Assembly: GCA_031276985.1 (NCBI GenBank)
Contig: JAISMA010000138.1
Location: 1 to 9,881 of the forward strand
Reading direction: 5' to 3'
Origin: Helicobacteraceae bacterium
Lineage (GTDB): Bacteria > Campylobacterota > Campylobacteria > Campylobacterales > SZUA-545
Length of the DNA: 9,881 nucleotides
Position 1 is the stretch's first letter. Each line of letters starts with the position of its first letter. This document shows, piece after piece, positions 1 to 7,443 of the stretch. The notes under the pieces are model-generated. The model was given only the letters and a program-made list of their open reading frames with translations. It ran no database searches and was not told where the DNA came from. Both the position numbers and the translations under genes were made by a program.

Positions 1-396
1 GCGGGATTGCCGCTAACAATGGGTTTTGTGGGCGAATTTTTGTCGTTGCTTGGATATTTTCGCGCTAATCCGATTATGGCGCTTTTAGCGGGAACTTCGA
101 TTGTTTTAGGCGCGGTTTACATGCTAAATCTTTACCGCAAAACCTTCTACGGAACTATTACGATCGAGGCGAATAAAACGCTTGTCGATCTAAACGGGCG
201 AGAGCTTGTCGCGCTGATCCCGCTTGTACTTGTGGTGATCTGGCTTGGCGTATATCCAAAACCCGTTTTAGCGCCGATCGATCTTGCGTCGAAAAATCTC
301 GCGAATATGATGATGATAAAATCCGTTCCAAACGAGGATTCAACAAGGGCAAAACTTGAAAGCCTCAACTCGTCGATGTTTGGAGGCAGACAATGA
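1..396 (+). CDS. nuoM: NADH-quinone oxidoreductase subunit M, C-terminal fragment
   Basis: This is the last 131 codons of a membrane subunit of respiratory complex I (NADH-quinone oxidoreductase); the 5' part lies outside the window. NuoM is one of three antiporter-like subunits in the inner membrane that move protons as quinone is reduced. The fragment begins at an LP(L)T-x-GFVGEFLSLLG segment. The Glu of GEF (12th codon of the window) matches the conserved TM12 glutamate of the family. Two more hydrophobic helices follow, one ending in LNLYRKTFYG and one in the ALIPLVLVVIWLGVYP stretch, then a polar cytoplasmic-type tail. Most homologues have LPGT where LPLT is seen here; the effect is unknown. 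The stop codon overlaps the nuoN start as ATGA, so the two are translationally coupled. The assignment as NuoM rather than NuoL rests mainly on its position directly before nuoN. Confidence 0.93.
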   Translation, partial: AGLPLTMGFVGEFLSLLGYFRANPIMALLAGTSIVLGAVYMLNLYRKTFYGTITIEANKTLVDLNGRELVALIPLVLVVIWLGVYPKPVLAPIDLASKNLANMMMIKSVPNEDSTRAKLESLNSSMFGGRQ

Positions 397-1847
397 ATAC
401 GCTTTCTTTTGTTTCGTTAGCGCCAATGTTAATTTTGGTCGTCGGAGGGATTGTAGTTTTGGGCGTCGATCTGTGCTTCAAAAACGCGGGGCGCAACATA
501 TTCGCGGCTATTACGATTGTCGCGCTGCTTTCGGCGCTTTTAGCGCTCGCTTATTTTGACTTTAGCGAAAGATCGTTTTTCGACGCGCTTTTGATCGACG
601 GATTAGCCAAAATATCGCTATGGGTGATTATTGGCGCGTCGCTGCTGTTTATCCCGTTGGCTTTTGCGGGAATGCGGTTTTTGGAGTACCAATTTTCAGA
701 GTTTTACGCGCTGTTTTTATTTATGGCGGCGGGCTTTGGCGGCATGGTTTCAAGCGATAATTTAATCGTGATCGTTATTTCGCTTGAAATCGGATCGCTC
801 GCGTTGTACGCGCTAATTAGCATGCACCGCCGCGACAGGGCTTTGGAAGCGGCGATTAAATACTTCACAATGGGCGCTTTGGCGGCGGGATTGCTTATTT
901 TCGGCGTGATGTTGCTTTACGCCGCGACGGGTAGTTTGGAGATTGGCGAGATTCAAAGCGCGTTAGTCGCAAGCGGTTTTGAGCATACGCCGCTCGTTTT
1001 GACCGCTTCGGCGTTTATCATCGCGGGACTTGGCTTTAAGCTATCCGTCGTGCCGTTTCACACGTGGACGCCCGACGTGTATGAAGGCTCTAGCGCGCCA
1101 ATGGCGGGATATATGTCGATCGTGCCAAAAATCGCGGGTTTTACCGTGGCGATCAGGCTGTTTGATTTTCTCGCGCAAAGTCCCGATCGCGTAGTTTTTG
1201 GGCTTTTGTATCTTGTAGCCGTCGCCACGCTTACGATCGGCAATCTATTAGCGCTTGTGCAAGAGGACGTTAAGCGAATGCTTGCCTATAGCTCGATTAG
1301 CCACGCGGGATTTGTGATGTGCGTTTTCGTTATGGGTTCTAGCGAGGCGCAGGCGGGATTATTTCTTTATTGGATACTCTTTTTATTCACCAATCTTGGC
1401 GCGTTTGCTATGTTGTGGCTTTCGCGTCATCCAAGCAAAACGTGGGATATTCGTTTCGATCACCCGTATTCTAAGTTTGCGGGCATGGTACGGCTTAGTC
1501 CTATGGGCGCGATCATAATGGCGATCTTTATGCTTTCTTTGGCTGGAATTCCGCCGTTTGCGCTGTTTTTCGGCAAGATATATCTAATTGGCGAGGCGAT
1601 CGCAAGCGAACATCTTTATTTGGCGCTTATTATGCTGGCAAACAGCGCGATCGCGGTTTATTACTATCTGAAGCTGATCGTTTATATGTTTTTGCGCGAC
1701 TCCGCCGATAACGACGGCACGGTTTATTACCAAAACGGCGCCGCGCCGCTAAAAGTCGTGCTTGGCGTCGCCGCCGTAACTGTCGTCGTTTCGTTTTTGT
1801 GGATTGAGCCGTTGCTTGGCTCTTTGAGCGAGTTAATCGGCGGCTAG
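393..1847 (+). CDS. nuoN: NADH-quinone oxidoreductase subunit N
   Basis: This encodes a complete 484-residue complex I membrane subunit, the usual size for NuoN, and is very hydrophobic with about 14 transmembrane helices. It is the antiporter-like subunit next to NuoK/NuoJ and takes part in proton pumping. Family signatures are all present: E132 in TM5, the A-x-KYF segment near 155, GFKLSVVPFHTWTPDVYEG (214-232) with K216, K246 in the next helix, DVKRMLAYSSISHAGF (292-307), and K395 in the GIPPFALFFGK helix. By alignment from memory, E132, K216, K246 and K395 correspond to the functional E133, K217, K247 and K395 of E. coli NuoN, so the subunit should be active. The ATG is preceded by GGAGG (382-386) at a six-base spacing and overlaps the nuoM stop. 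This is the usual last gene of a nuo operon, and pflA follows after 36 bases. Confidence 0.96.
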   Translation: MNTLSFVSLAPMLILVVGGIVVLGVDLCFKNAGRNIFAAITIVALLSALLALAYFDFSERSFFDALLIDGLAKISLWVIIGASLLFIPLAFAGMRFLEYQFSEFYALFLFMAAGFGGMVSSDNLIVIVISLEIGSLALYALISMHRRDRALEAAIKYFTMGALAAGLLIFGVMLLYAATGSLEIGEIQSALVASGFEHTPLVLTASAFIIAGLGFKLSVVPFHTWTPDVYEGSSAPMAGYMSIVPKIAGFTVAIRLFDFLAQSPDRVVFGLLYLVAVATLTIGNLLALVQEDVKRMLAYSSISHAGFVMCVFVMGSSEAQAGLFLYWILFLFTNLGAFAMLWLSRHPSKTWDIRFDHPYSKFAGMVRLSPMGAIIMAIFMLSLAGIPPFALFFGKIYLIGEAIASEHLYLALIMLANSAIAVYYYLKLIVYMFLRDSADNDGTVYYQNGAAPLKVVLGVAAVTVVVSFLWIEPLLGSLSELIGG

Positions 1848-1857
1848 GCGCGTTCAA

Positions 1858-1872
1858 GGAACGCGGTTTGCT
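1858..1872 (+). promoter_or_regulatory. candidate sigma-54 promoter of pflA
   Basis: The sequence GGAACGCGGTTTGCT has the strict GG-N10-GC spacing of a sigma-54 (RpoN) -24/-12 element. It matches the Campylobacter/Helicobacter form (GGAAC, then TTGCTT) that I recall for flagellar genes; the TT pair usually seen before GG is AA here. It lies in the 36-base gap between nuoN and pflA. Counting twelve bases from the -12 C puts transcription start at about 1883, directly before the pflA ATG, so the transcript would be leaderless or nearly so. This is a prediction from motif and position only. Confidence 0.55.
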
Positions 1873-1883
1873 TTTGCGAGGTC

Positions 1884-4262
1884 ATGAGAGGTTTTTTTGG
1901 CGTAGTTTTGTCGTTTGCGGCTTCGTCGCTGTGCGCGCTTGAAATCGCGCAGACGGCGGGCGTAATCGACAAAGAGCCGTATCTGACGCTGACGCTAAAA
2001 GAGGAGCGCCCGTTTTCCTGCCGCGTTAAACCCGCCGCGCTGTTGGAAGCGGGGAGCATGATTTGCGAGTTTGACCGCGTACCCGCGTTAAAACCGCAAT
2101 CCATAGACAACCGCTTTTTCACGATTGAGCCGATTTTAGACCCCAAACGTTTTACGCTAAAGATAACCTTTAAGAAAAACGCGCTTGTCTATTCAATAGA
2201 CGCTACGACGCTTTCGACGGTTCAACTCGCGCCAAACGGCGAAAAAACCGTTTCGTCGCGCTGGATCGTGGCGGGTTACGACAAAAAACCGCCGCTTTTA
2301 CGCGCCGTCCGCGACGGCGGACTAAACTTTCCCGTCGCGCTTCCGCCGTTTGAGCCGCCTTCCGTAGGCGCGCTTGATCAAAACGGCGCGCCGATTGTCA
2401 ATCGCGTTACAAGCGAGGACGGGCTGGAGTTTTCGCGGATTTTGGCGCAATACGACGCGGGATTTTTAGCGTCCGCGCAAAAAATGATCGACGACGCGCT
2501 CGCGCAAAGCGTCGGCAAACATCTGTTTATGCCGGAGCTACTCGCGCTCAAAGTGAAAATTCTGGACAAGCTAGGCGATCAGGACGAGGCGCTAATATCC
2601 GTAGCCAAACCTTGGACGGAAGCGTTCGCCTTTCATAAGGAAACGCCCGAAATCCTGCTTTTGTTAGCCAACGCCGAAATGCGCGAAGGGCTTATATCCG
2701 ACGGGCTTTATCATTACGATACGCTTATTCGAGAATATCCCAAAAACCGCCTATCCGATTTTGCGCGAATCTACAAAGCCGATCGCGCTATGATCGAGGG
2801 CAAGGCTTACGACGCGACGTTTGGCTACGAGAGCGTTTTATTTAATTCGCAAGACGTTCCCGCCGCCGCTTTAGCCGCTTCGAGATTAGCCGAGATCGCA
2901 ATCCGCGAGGACGACGTTCCCAAAGCCGCCGCGTTTTACGAAAAAATACTAAAAAGCGCGCCCGAATTTTTCTCGGACAAGATAGACGAAAGCGCGAAAC
3001 TTATGAAACTAATGGCGGAGCAAAAACTATATACTCCCGCCGCGCTGCTTGGAGAGATTGTCGTCGATCGCATCGAGCCGACCGCGCGGGATTATCAAGA
3101 GACGTTGCTAAATCTGGCTAGGTGGCAAAACTTCGCGCAAATGACGGAAAAATCGTTTATTACTTACGAGCGTTATCTGGCGGAATTCGGCTTTTCGCCG
3201 CAAGCGCCGCTGGCGCGAAAAGAGCGCGATCTGCTGGAGTTTGAGCTAGGCAGACAAACGCCCGAAGCGAATTTAGAACTTTACGATGAAATCATGGATA
3301 AATATCCCGAAGACGAAGCGGCGAGTCGCGCGCTATACGAAAAATCAAAATTGCTTATGAAACTTGGCAGATACGTCGAGGCAAGCGAAACGTTGCCAAA
3401 GCTGGACAAACTCGATAAGGCTATGTTTCATGATTTCGACGCGCAAACGCGGCTGACGGAGCGCTCTTTGTTGGATGCGTTCATACTCGCAAACGATTGC
3501 GCCGCCGCCGTTCGTTTAAGCCGCGATCGCAAACTAGGCGTCGCGATCAGAAGCGACGAGGCGTATTTTAATTGCGCTTATAAGGAGCGAGATTTTGCCC
3601 TCGCGCTAGAGATCGCCCAAAGTAACGTCCGCAAACATTCGCCCGCCGAAGGCGCTTCGTGGCTTTCAAAGCGTTTAGACGCGCTTCACGCTATGGCGGA
3701 TTATCCAAATTATATCGACGGCGAGGAGCGTTACATCAAAATGCTTCGCGCCCTCAAAAAGCCGATCGAGGCGGATCGTTATGTTCGTTTGTTTGATTCG
3801 TATCGCAGAACGGGTTTCGATCCAAAACGTATGGGCGAAATCGCCGCCGCGTTTGAGTCGCGTTTTCCAAAAGATCCGCGCTTAATGGATATTTACGCCG
3901 CTATGATCGCTCTAAGCGCCGATCGCAACGACAGCAAAAGCCAATACGACTACGCCAAAAAACTTGTCAATCGATCGCGCCTAACGGCCGTAAAAGCCTT
4001 TACGCCCGAAGCGGAGATGGCGTTTGCGCGCGCGGCGCTTAAAGAGGGCAAGCCAAACGAGGCGATTTTGGTCTTGCAAAGCATGCTAAACGGCGCGTTA
4101 GCCGATCGCTATCGCCCGTCGGCGCTATTTACGCTTGGCGAAGCGCTGGAGCAAAACGCGAGCGCCGATCTTGCGGACGGCGTTTTTAGGCGTTGCGTAA
4201 ATCTTGAAATCGAGGGCGATCCGTGGGTGAACCTCTGCCGCGAAAAACTCGCGGAGCGCTAA
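1884..4262 (+). CDS. pflA: flagellar motor scaffold protein PflA
   Basis: This encodes a 792-residue exported protein that matches PflA (paralysed flagella A, about 788 residues in C. jejuni) in length, domain order and position after nuoN. PflA is a periplasmic TPR protein of the enlarged Campylobacterota flagellar motor, where it works with PflB to build the scaffold that places the MotAB stators; mutants make flagella that do not rotate. Residues 1-18 form a signal peptide (MRGFF, hydrophobic core, SLCA then LE). C17 is not in a good lipobox, so this is probably not a lipoprotein. Residues 19-160 look beta-rich, with C46 and C61 as a possible periplasmic disulfide. From about 180 to the end it is alpha-helical with TPR/Sel1-like repeats. 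The ATG is the only plausible start after the nuoN stop, but its Shine-Dalgarno is poor (GAGG only two bases away). The function is inferred from family and neighbourhood. Confidence 0.85.
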   Translation: MRGFFGVVLSFAASSLCALEIAQTAGVIDKEPYLTLTLKEERPFSCRVKPAALLEAGSMICEFDRVPALKPQSIDNRFFTIEPILDPKRFTLKITFKKNALVYSIDATTLSTVQLAPNGEKTVSSRWIVAGYDKKPPLLRAVRDGGLNFPVALPPFEPPSVGALDQNGAPIVNRVTSEDGLEFSRILAQYDAGFLASAQKMIDDALAQSVGKHLFMPELLALKVKILDKLGDQDEALISVAKPWTEAFAFHKETPEILLLLANAEMREGLISDGLYHYDTLIREYPKNRLSDFARIYKADRAMIEGKAYDATFGYESVLFNSQDVPAAALAASRLAEIAIREDDVPKAAAFYEKILKSAPEFFSDKIDESAKLMKLMAEQKLYTPAALLGEIVVDRIEPTARDYQETLLNLARWQNFAQMTEKSFITYERYLAEFGFSPQAPLARKERDLLEFELGRQTPEANLELYDEIMDKYPEDEAASRALYEKSKLLMKLGRYVEASETLPKLDKLDKAMFHDFDAQTRLTERSLLDAFILANDCAAAVRLSRDRKLGVAIRSDEAYFNCAYKERDFALALEIAQSNVRKHSPAEGASWLSKRLDALHAMADYPNYIDGEERYIKMLRALKKPIEADRYVRLFDSYRRTGFDPKRMGEIAAAFESRFPKDPRLMDIYAAMIALSADRNDSKSQYDYAKKLVNRSRLTAVKAFTPEAEMAFARAALKEGKPNEAILVLQSMLNGALADRYRPSALFTLGEALEQNASADLADGVFRRCVNLEIEGDPWVNLCREKLAER

Positions 4263-4286
4263 CGTTCAGTTTTGACTAGATTTATT

Positions 4287-4295
4287 TGATATACT
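4287..4295 (+). promoter_or_regulatory. extended -10 sigma-70 promoter for the DUF945 gene
   Basis: TGATATACT is a TGN-extended -10 box (hexamer TATACT at 4290-4295) preceded by a T-rich stretch, the typical style of housekeeping promoters in Campylobacterota, where -35 boxes are often absent. A TTGACT at 4272-4277 is only 12 bases upstream, too close to act as a normal -35. Transcription would start near 4302, leaving a leader of about 24 bases with the ribosome site AAGGAAGG (4316-4323). The gene is therefore probably transcribed independently of pflA. Confidence 0.6.
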
Positions 4296-4325
4296 CCCGC
4301 TTCAATTCTCACTTTAAGGAAGGTA

Positions 4326-5834
4326 ATGAAAAAGTTTATAGTCGCCGCGATTATCGTAGTCGCGGTTATTGGGATCGCCGCGCCGATCGCGTCGGGATTT
4401 GTTTTTAAAAACACGATCGATCGCATAGTCGACAAGGCTAACGCCTATATCCAAACGCAATCCGGCGGAACGGCTCCATTCGAGTTGCGTCAAGTTAGCT
4501 ATGACAAGAGCCTATTTGGCGCGAAAGCGGTTTTGGCGCTTACGGGCGACGCGTTTGATGGAGACGATGCGTTCTTGCTTGAATCGGAACTTTCGTTCGG
4601 TTGGTTCTTGTCGAGCAACTTTCCGTTTGTCGCGCTTGTCAAAAGCCACGACAAAATTCGCTTAGGCGACGAAGCGCTTAAACAACTCGCGGACGAGTTG
4701 CCGGAGGGCATAAAAGACGGCGTTTTACTGGAGGGCGAAATCGTTGGCATTCCAGAAGTGTCCCTTAACGGTTATTACGCTTCAAGAGAGATAAACTTTG
4801 ACGACGAGCGCAGAGGAACGCATATTGAAATCAAGCCTTTGACGATTCGCGTTAACGCGAAAGGCAAACACAATATTAGCTTCACGGCTAACCTGCCGTA
4901 TTTTGAGGTTAACGAAGACGGCGAAAAGGGCGTTAAAATTAACGGCGTTAGCCTTAGCGCGGACGGCGATATTTTCAATCCCGTCGGCAACGCGGAAGCC
5001 GAATTTGCGATCGACAAAGTCGATCTTATAGGCTATTTTGTACTCGATAGCTTCAAGATCAAAGGCGTATCGAAGGTTAAAGGCGGCACAATCGATAGCG
5101 TCGCGGAATATTCGGTTGAAAAGATCGACTTTAACGAGCCTTTGGGCGGTAAGATAGAGAGCATAGAAAAGCCCTATTTATCTTTGTCTATCGCCGATGC
5201 GAGCGTTGAAATACTAACTCGTCTGCAGGATCGAATTAACGAGTTGCAAAAAGGGATCAACGATCGCGACGATCGCGTAATAGAAAAAGAAACCACCGCG
5301 ATGATTTCCGATTTCTTTGAGATATTCGACAAAGGAGCGGTTTTCAACATTAAAGCAAGCGTTTCGGTAAACGGCGCGCCGCTTAATTTTGAAGCCTCTT
5401 ACAAAACCGATTCGAGTATAAAAATTCCAGAGTATTCCGACGCGCAAGCGCGCGAATTCGTTTTCGCGCTGATAGAAAAGTCGATAATAGACGCCTCTTT
5501 ATCGGTTCATAAATCGGCGCTAGAAGTTTTGGAACTTCCCGACGTCGAAAGCGGTTTAGAAGCGCTTGAAGGCATGGGCGTCGCTAAACGCGAAGGCGAT
5601 CTTATTAAAACGCAGGCGCATTTTGAGAAAAACAAGTGGACGCTAAACGATAAAGAAGCTCCGTTTGAAGGGCTATTTCCGGGTCAGCTTGGCGGCGGTT
5701 TTGGCGATCCGTACGGCGGTTACGGCGATAACGACGACGACGAAGAGTATGACGAGGCGTACGGAATCGACGACGGAGACGACGTTATTGTTGATGACGA
5801 CGAAGATATTGAAGACGACGAGGAGCTGGACTAA
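4326..5834 (+). CDS. DUF945 (YdgA-like) inner-membrane-anchored periplasmic protein with acidic tail
   Basis: This encodes a 502-residue protein with an N-terminal membrane anchor (residues 2-27, KKF then a long Val/Ile/Ala run) and a periplasmic-type body. The opening pattern (anchor, a predicted helix with FKNTIDRIVDKANAYI, then YDKSLFGAKAVLALTG) fits the DUF945/YdgA family, whose biochemical role is not established. The middle is rich in beta strands and in asparagine/glycine turns, with a charged helix near 298-323. The C-terminal 35 residues (468-502) contain 23 Asp/Glu after a short Gly/Tyr-rich linker (GGGFGDPYGGYG); this tail is unusual for the family as I know it. The ATG has a strong Shine-Dalgarno, AAGGAAGG. 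The gene has its own promoter, ends with the double stop TAATAG, and converges with the PAS gene. I cannot assign a function beyond envelope location. Confidence 0.72.
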   Translation: MKKFIVAAIIVVAVIGIAAPIASGFVFKNTIDRIVDKANAYIQTQSGGTAPFELRQVSYDKSLFGAKAVLALTGDAFDGDDAFLLESELSFGWFLSSNFPFVALVKSHDKIRLGDEALKQLADELPEGIKDGVLLEGEIVGIPEVSLNGYYASREINFDDERRGTHIEIKPLTIRVNAKGKHNISFTANLPYFEVNEDGEKGVKINGVSLSADGDIFNPVGNAEAEFAIDKVDLIGYFVLDSFKIKGVSKVKGGTIDSVAEYSVEKIDFNEPLGGKIESIEKPYLSLSIADASVEILTRLQDRINELQKGINDRDDRVIEKETTAMISDFFEIFDKGAVFNIKASVSVNGAPLNFEASYKTDSSIKIPEYSDAQAREFVFALIEKSIIDASLSVHKSALEVLELPDVESGLEALEGMGVAKREGDLIKTQAHFEKNKWTLNDKEAPFEGLFPGQLGGGFGDPYGGYGDNDDDEEYDEAYGIDDGDDVIVDDDEDIEDDEELD

Positions 5835-5852
5835 TAGCTTCAGCTAAAAATA

Positions 5853-5889
5853 GCCGCCGCTTTTCCGTTTCGTTGCGGTAAGCGGCGGC
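5853..5889. terminator. GC-rich hairpin between convergent genes
   Basis: A perfect 10-bp inverted repeat (GCCGCCGCTT at 5853-5862, AAGCGGCGGC at 5880-5889) encloses a 17-base loop that can itself pair CCG with CGG. It lies 18 bases after the DUF945 stop. On the minus strand it is followed by TATTTTTAGC, a reasonable T-tract. On the plus strand only GCTTTC follows, so plus-strand termination would be weaker. It probably works as a bidirectional terminator, or as a back-up for the minus-strand operon. Confidence 0.6.
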
Positions 5890-5941
5890 GCTTTCAAATC
5901 CATGGCGACAAGCGAAAACGTAGCGTTGATCGCCGCATAGC

Positions 5942-5980
5942 AAAAATCGTCGCGGATCGACCCGATCGCGGCAAGCGACG
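5942..5980 (-). terminator. Rho-independent terminator of the aspB-AAA-PAS operon
   Basis: Read on the minus strand just after the PAS gene stop, an outer stem CGTCGC (5980-5975) pairs with GCGACG (5953-5948). An inner GATCG/CGATC stem with a GGT loop lies inside it. A single A and then TTTTT (5946-5942) follow. Stem plus immediate T-run is the standard intrinsic terminator layout. An alternative pairing, CGCGATCG with CGATC-C-GCG, uses the same bases. It would end the three-gene minus-strand transcript. Confidence 0.65.
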
Positions 5981-5984
5981 GCGC

Positions 5985-6719
5985 TTATTTGGTTACAAGC
6001 GGAACTTCAAGCGTGGCTCTATCCGATTCAAACGATGCGGCTACGTTTATGCCGTTTGAAAGCGCGTCGATCGTATCGTCGTAATCGGCGATTCTCGGCG
6101 CGCCTTTTACCTGAAGCTCTATTAACTGATACTTTTCGCCTCCGACATATAAAAACTCGCCTACTTTCAATTTAAGCGCGGTGGTAATTAGCTTGCATTT
6201 TGGATCAAAGCCGTCGTAGATCTTTCGTAAAATTTTCGTGAAATCGTTTTGCGAAAGTTTGAACTCCGGAATCGCTGGATCAAATTCATTGCGAAACGAA
6301 GCCGATCGCAAACGCCCTTTGGCGAGTGAAATCGAAATATCGATCAGCACGTAGATATTGGTTAGATCGTAGTTTTTCATCTTTTCAACCGCGTTTTCTC
6401 TAATCGCGGGCGTTTGATACAACTTAATGCCGATCGAGTTTTCGTCTTCGTATCCGACCGTGATCGCAAAGAAATGAAATTTACCGAAAGTAAGCGGAAT
6501 AAAGGTGGTTTTGTAACCAAAATCGATCGACGCGTACGACAGAGCCAAATCGTTAAAAGTTTTGATTGGCTCGTAGCCGCTTAGAAGTTCGGCGGATCGG
6601 TTTAGATAGGTTACGATCCCGCTTTGGTTAAACACAAAAAACGGGTTGTAATCGTATTCCATCCAGTTGCGATAACGCGAGTCGTTTAATTCAATCTCGG
6701 GATTCAAGTCCAAGCCCAT
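5985..6719 (-). CDS. PAS-domain protein with degenerate histidine-kinase-like C-terminus
   Basis: This encodes a 244-residue soluble protein without signal peptide or membrane helix. Residues about 18-105 look like a PAS sensor fold: NPFFVFNQSGIVTYLNRSAELLSGY (25-49) is the typical first strands and helix. Residues about 155-244 can be read as a GHKL ATPase remnant. The helix SQNDFTKILRKIYDGF (156-171) sits where the N-box would be but lacks its asparagines; VKGAPRI (204-210) replaces the D-x-G-x-G box; and ATLEVPLV (235-242) resembles the last strand. No phospho-acceptor H-box is visible. I therefore infer a pseudokinase or pure sensor/partner protein. The ATG overlaps the end of the AAA gene by 29 bases with only a weak purine-rich site (AAGAAAG) ahead, so translation is probably coupled. 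A role in controlling the neighbouring AAA/Fis protein is plausible but unproven. The PAS call is fairly safe, the GHKL reading less so. Confidence 0.68.
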   Translation of the reverse strand: MGLDLNPEIELNDSRYRNWMEYDYNPFFVFNQSGIVTYLNRSAELLSGYEPIKTFNDLALSYASIDFGYKTTFIPLTFGKFHFFAITVGYEDENSIGIKLYQTPAIRENAVEKMKNYDLTNIYVLIDISISLAKGRLRSASFRNEFDPAIPEFKLSQNDFTKILRKIYDGFDPKCKLITTALKLKVGEFLYVGGEKYQLIELQVKGAPRIADYDDTIDALSNGINVAASFESDRATLEVPLVTK

Positions 6720-7443
6720 TTATTTTCTTTCTTAACGTGTTTCTGTTTAGACCAAGCGCGTTAGCCAATCTTAATTGCGATTTGTATTTATCGAGTCCGG
6801 CTAAAATCAGCGGTTTGTCGTACAGATATATATAGTCGCGGTAGATATTGGAGCCGGAATGCGCGTCGTTCATTTTGCCGCGCAAAAACCGCTCTACGAT
6901 CGTTAGCAACTCCTTTTCGTTTATGGAATCAAAAAGCAAAGACGAATAGATCGATCGGCGAAGCGAATGCGCGTTATCGCTTAAATCCGCGTCCAAAGCG
7001 TCGAGATCGATCTCGGTATCCAGCGTCAAGATCGCTTTCGCTTCGTCCAAAAACGCCCGCGCTAAAGCGGGTATATCTTTTGGGCGCTCTCTAAGCGGCG
7101 GCAGACGCAAAGTAAAACCAAAAAAACGATCGACGACCTCCTGCTCGATTGTCGTCGAAGAGGTCGCCACGACGCGCTTGCCGTCAAGTTCCAGACGATC
7201 GAAGTTATAGATACGATCGAAATTCTCGATAATGAGCGATTCTGATCGCGTTAGCAACTGCTCAATCTCGTCCTCATTTTTCCCGTCTATAATCGCCGCG
7301 TTCGGCAAAATCTCCTTTGCCAGCGTGGTTTTGCCAACGCCGCGCTCGCCCGTTATCAGTACGTTAATCGCAAGCGATTTAACCAGCATAGCCGTTTTGG
7401 CGATCTCCTGAGCGCTTTCGTCGACGGCAATGAAACCGCTCAT
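6691..7443 (-). CDS. reduced sigma-54-activator-like AAA+ ATPase with Fis-type DNA-binding domain
   Basis: This encodes a 250-residue cytoplasmic protein. It resembles bacterial enhancer-binding proteins: Walker A GERGVGKT (32-39), a sensor-I-like strand KRVVATSSTT (89-98), the family box LRLPPLRERPKDIPALARAFL (112-132), and a C-terminal Fis-type helix-turn-helix (about 211-246) ending in the near-consensus LGLNRNTLRKKINGLGL. It departs from working activators in several ways. There is no receiver domain. The Walker B acidic pair is altered (LIIENFD, 70-76). Only about 30 residues separate the Walker motifs, so the GAFTGA loop that contacts sigma-54 is absent. The usual PGNVREL segment near 156-161 reads DNAHSL, losing the sensor-II arginine. 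It may be a DNA-binding regulator that no longer remodels sigma-54, as known for TyrR. The start overlaps the aspB stop (ATGA), with GAGGA eight bases upstream. Confidence 0.78.
   Translation of the reverse strand: MSGFIAVDESAQEIAKTAMLVKSLAINVLITGERGVGKTTLAKEILPNAAIIDGKNEDEIEQLLTRSESLIIENFDRIYNFDRLELDGKRVVATSSTTIEQEVVDRFFGFTLRLPPLRERPKDIPALARAFLDEAKAILTLDTEIDLDALDADLSDNAHSLRRSIYSSLLFDSINEKELLTIVERFLRGKMNDAHSGSNIYRDYIYLYDKPLILAGLDKYKSQLRLANALGLNRNTLRKKINGLGLESRD

Noticed and set aside
1844..2146. 100-codon open frame on the minus strand across the nuoN-pflA junction
   Set aside because: It lies antisense to well-supported genes, has no family resemblance, and contains the predicted promoter and signal-peptide region of pflA.
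4272..4277. TTGACT as a -35 box for the DUF945 gene
   Set aside because: It is only 12 bases from the TATACT hexamer, not about 17; the extended -10 explains the promoter better.
5665..5847. 60-codon Thr/Ser-rich frame overlapping the end of the DUF945 gene
   Set aside because: It is simply the +1 reading of the repetitive Asp/Glu tract.
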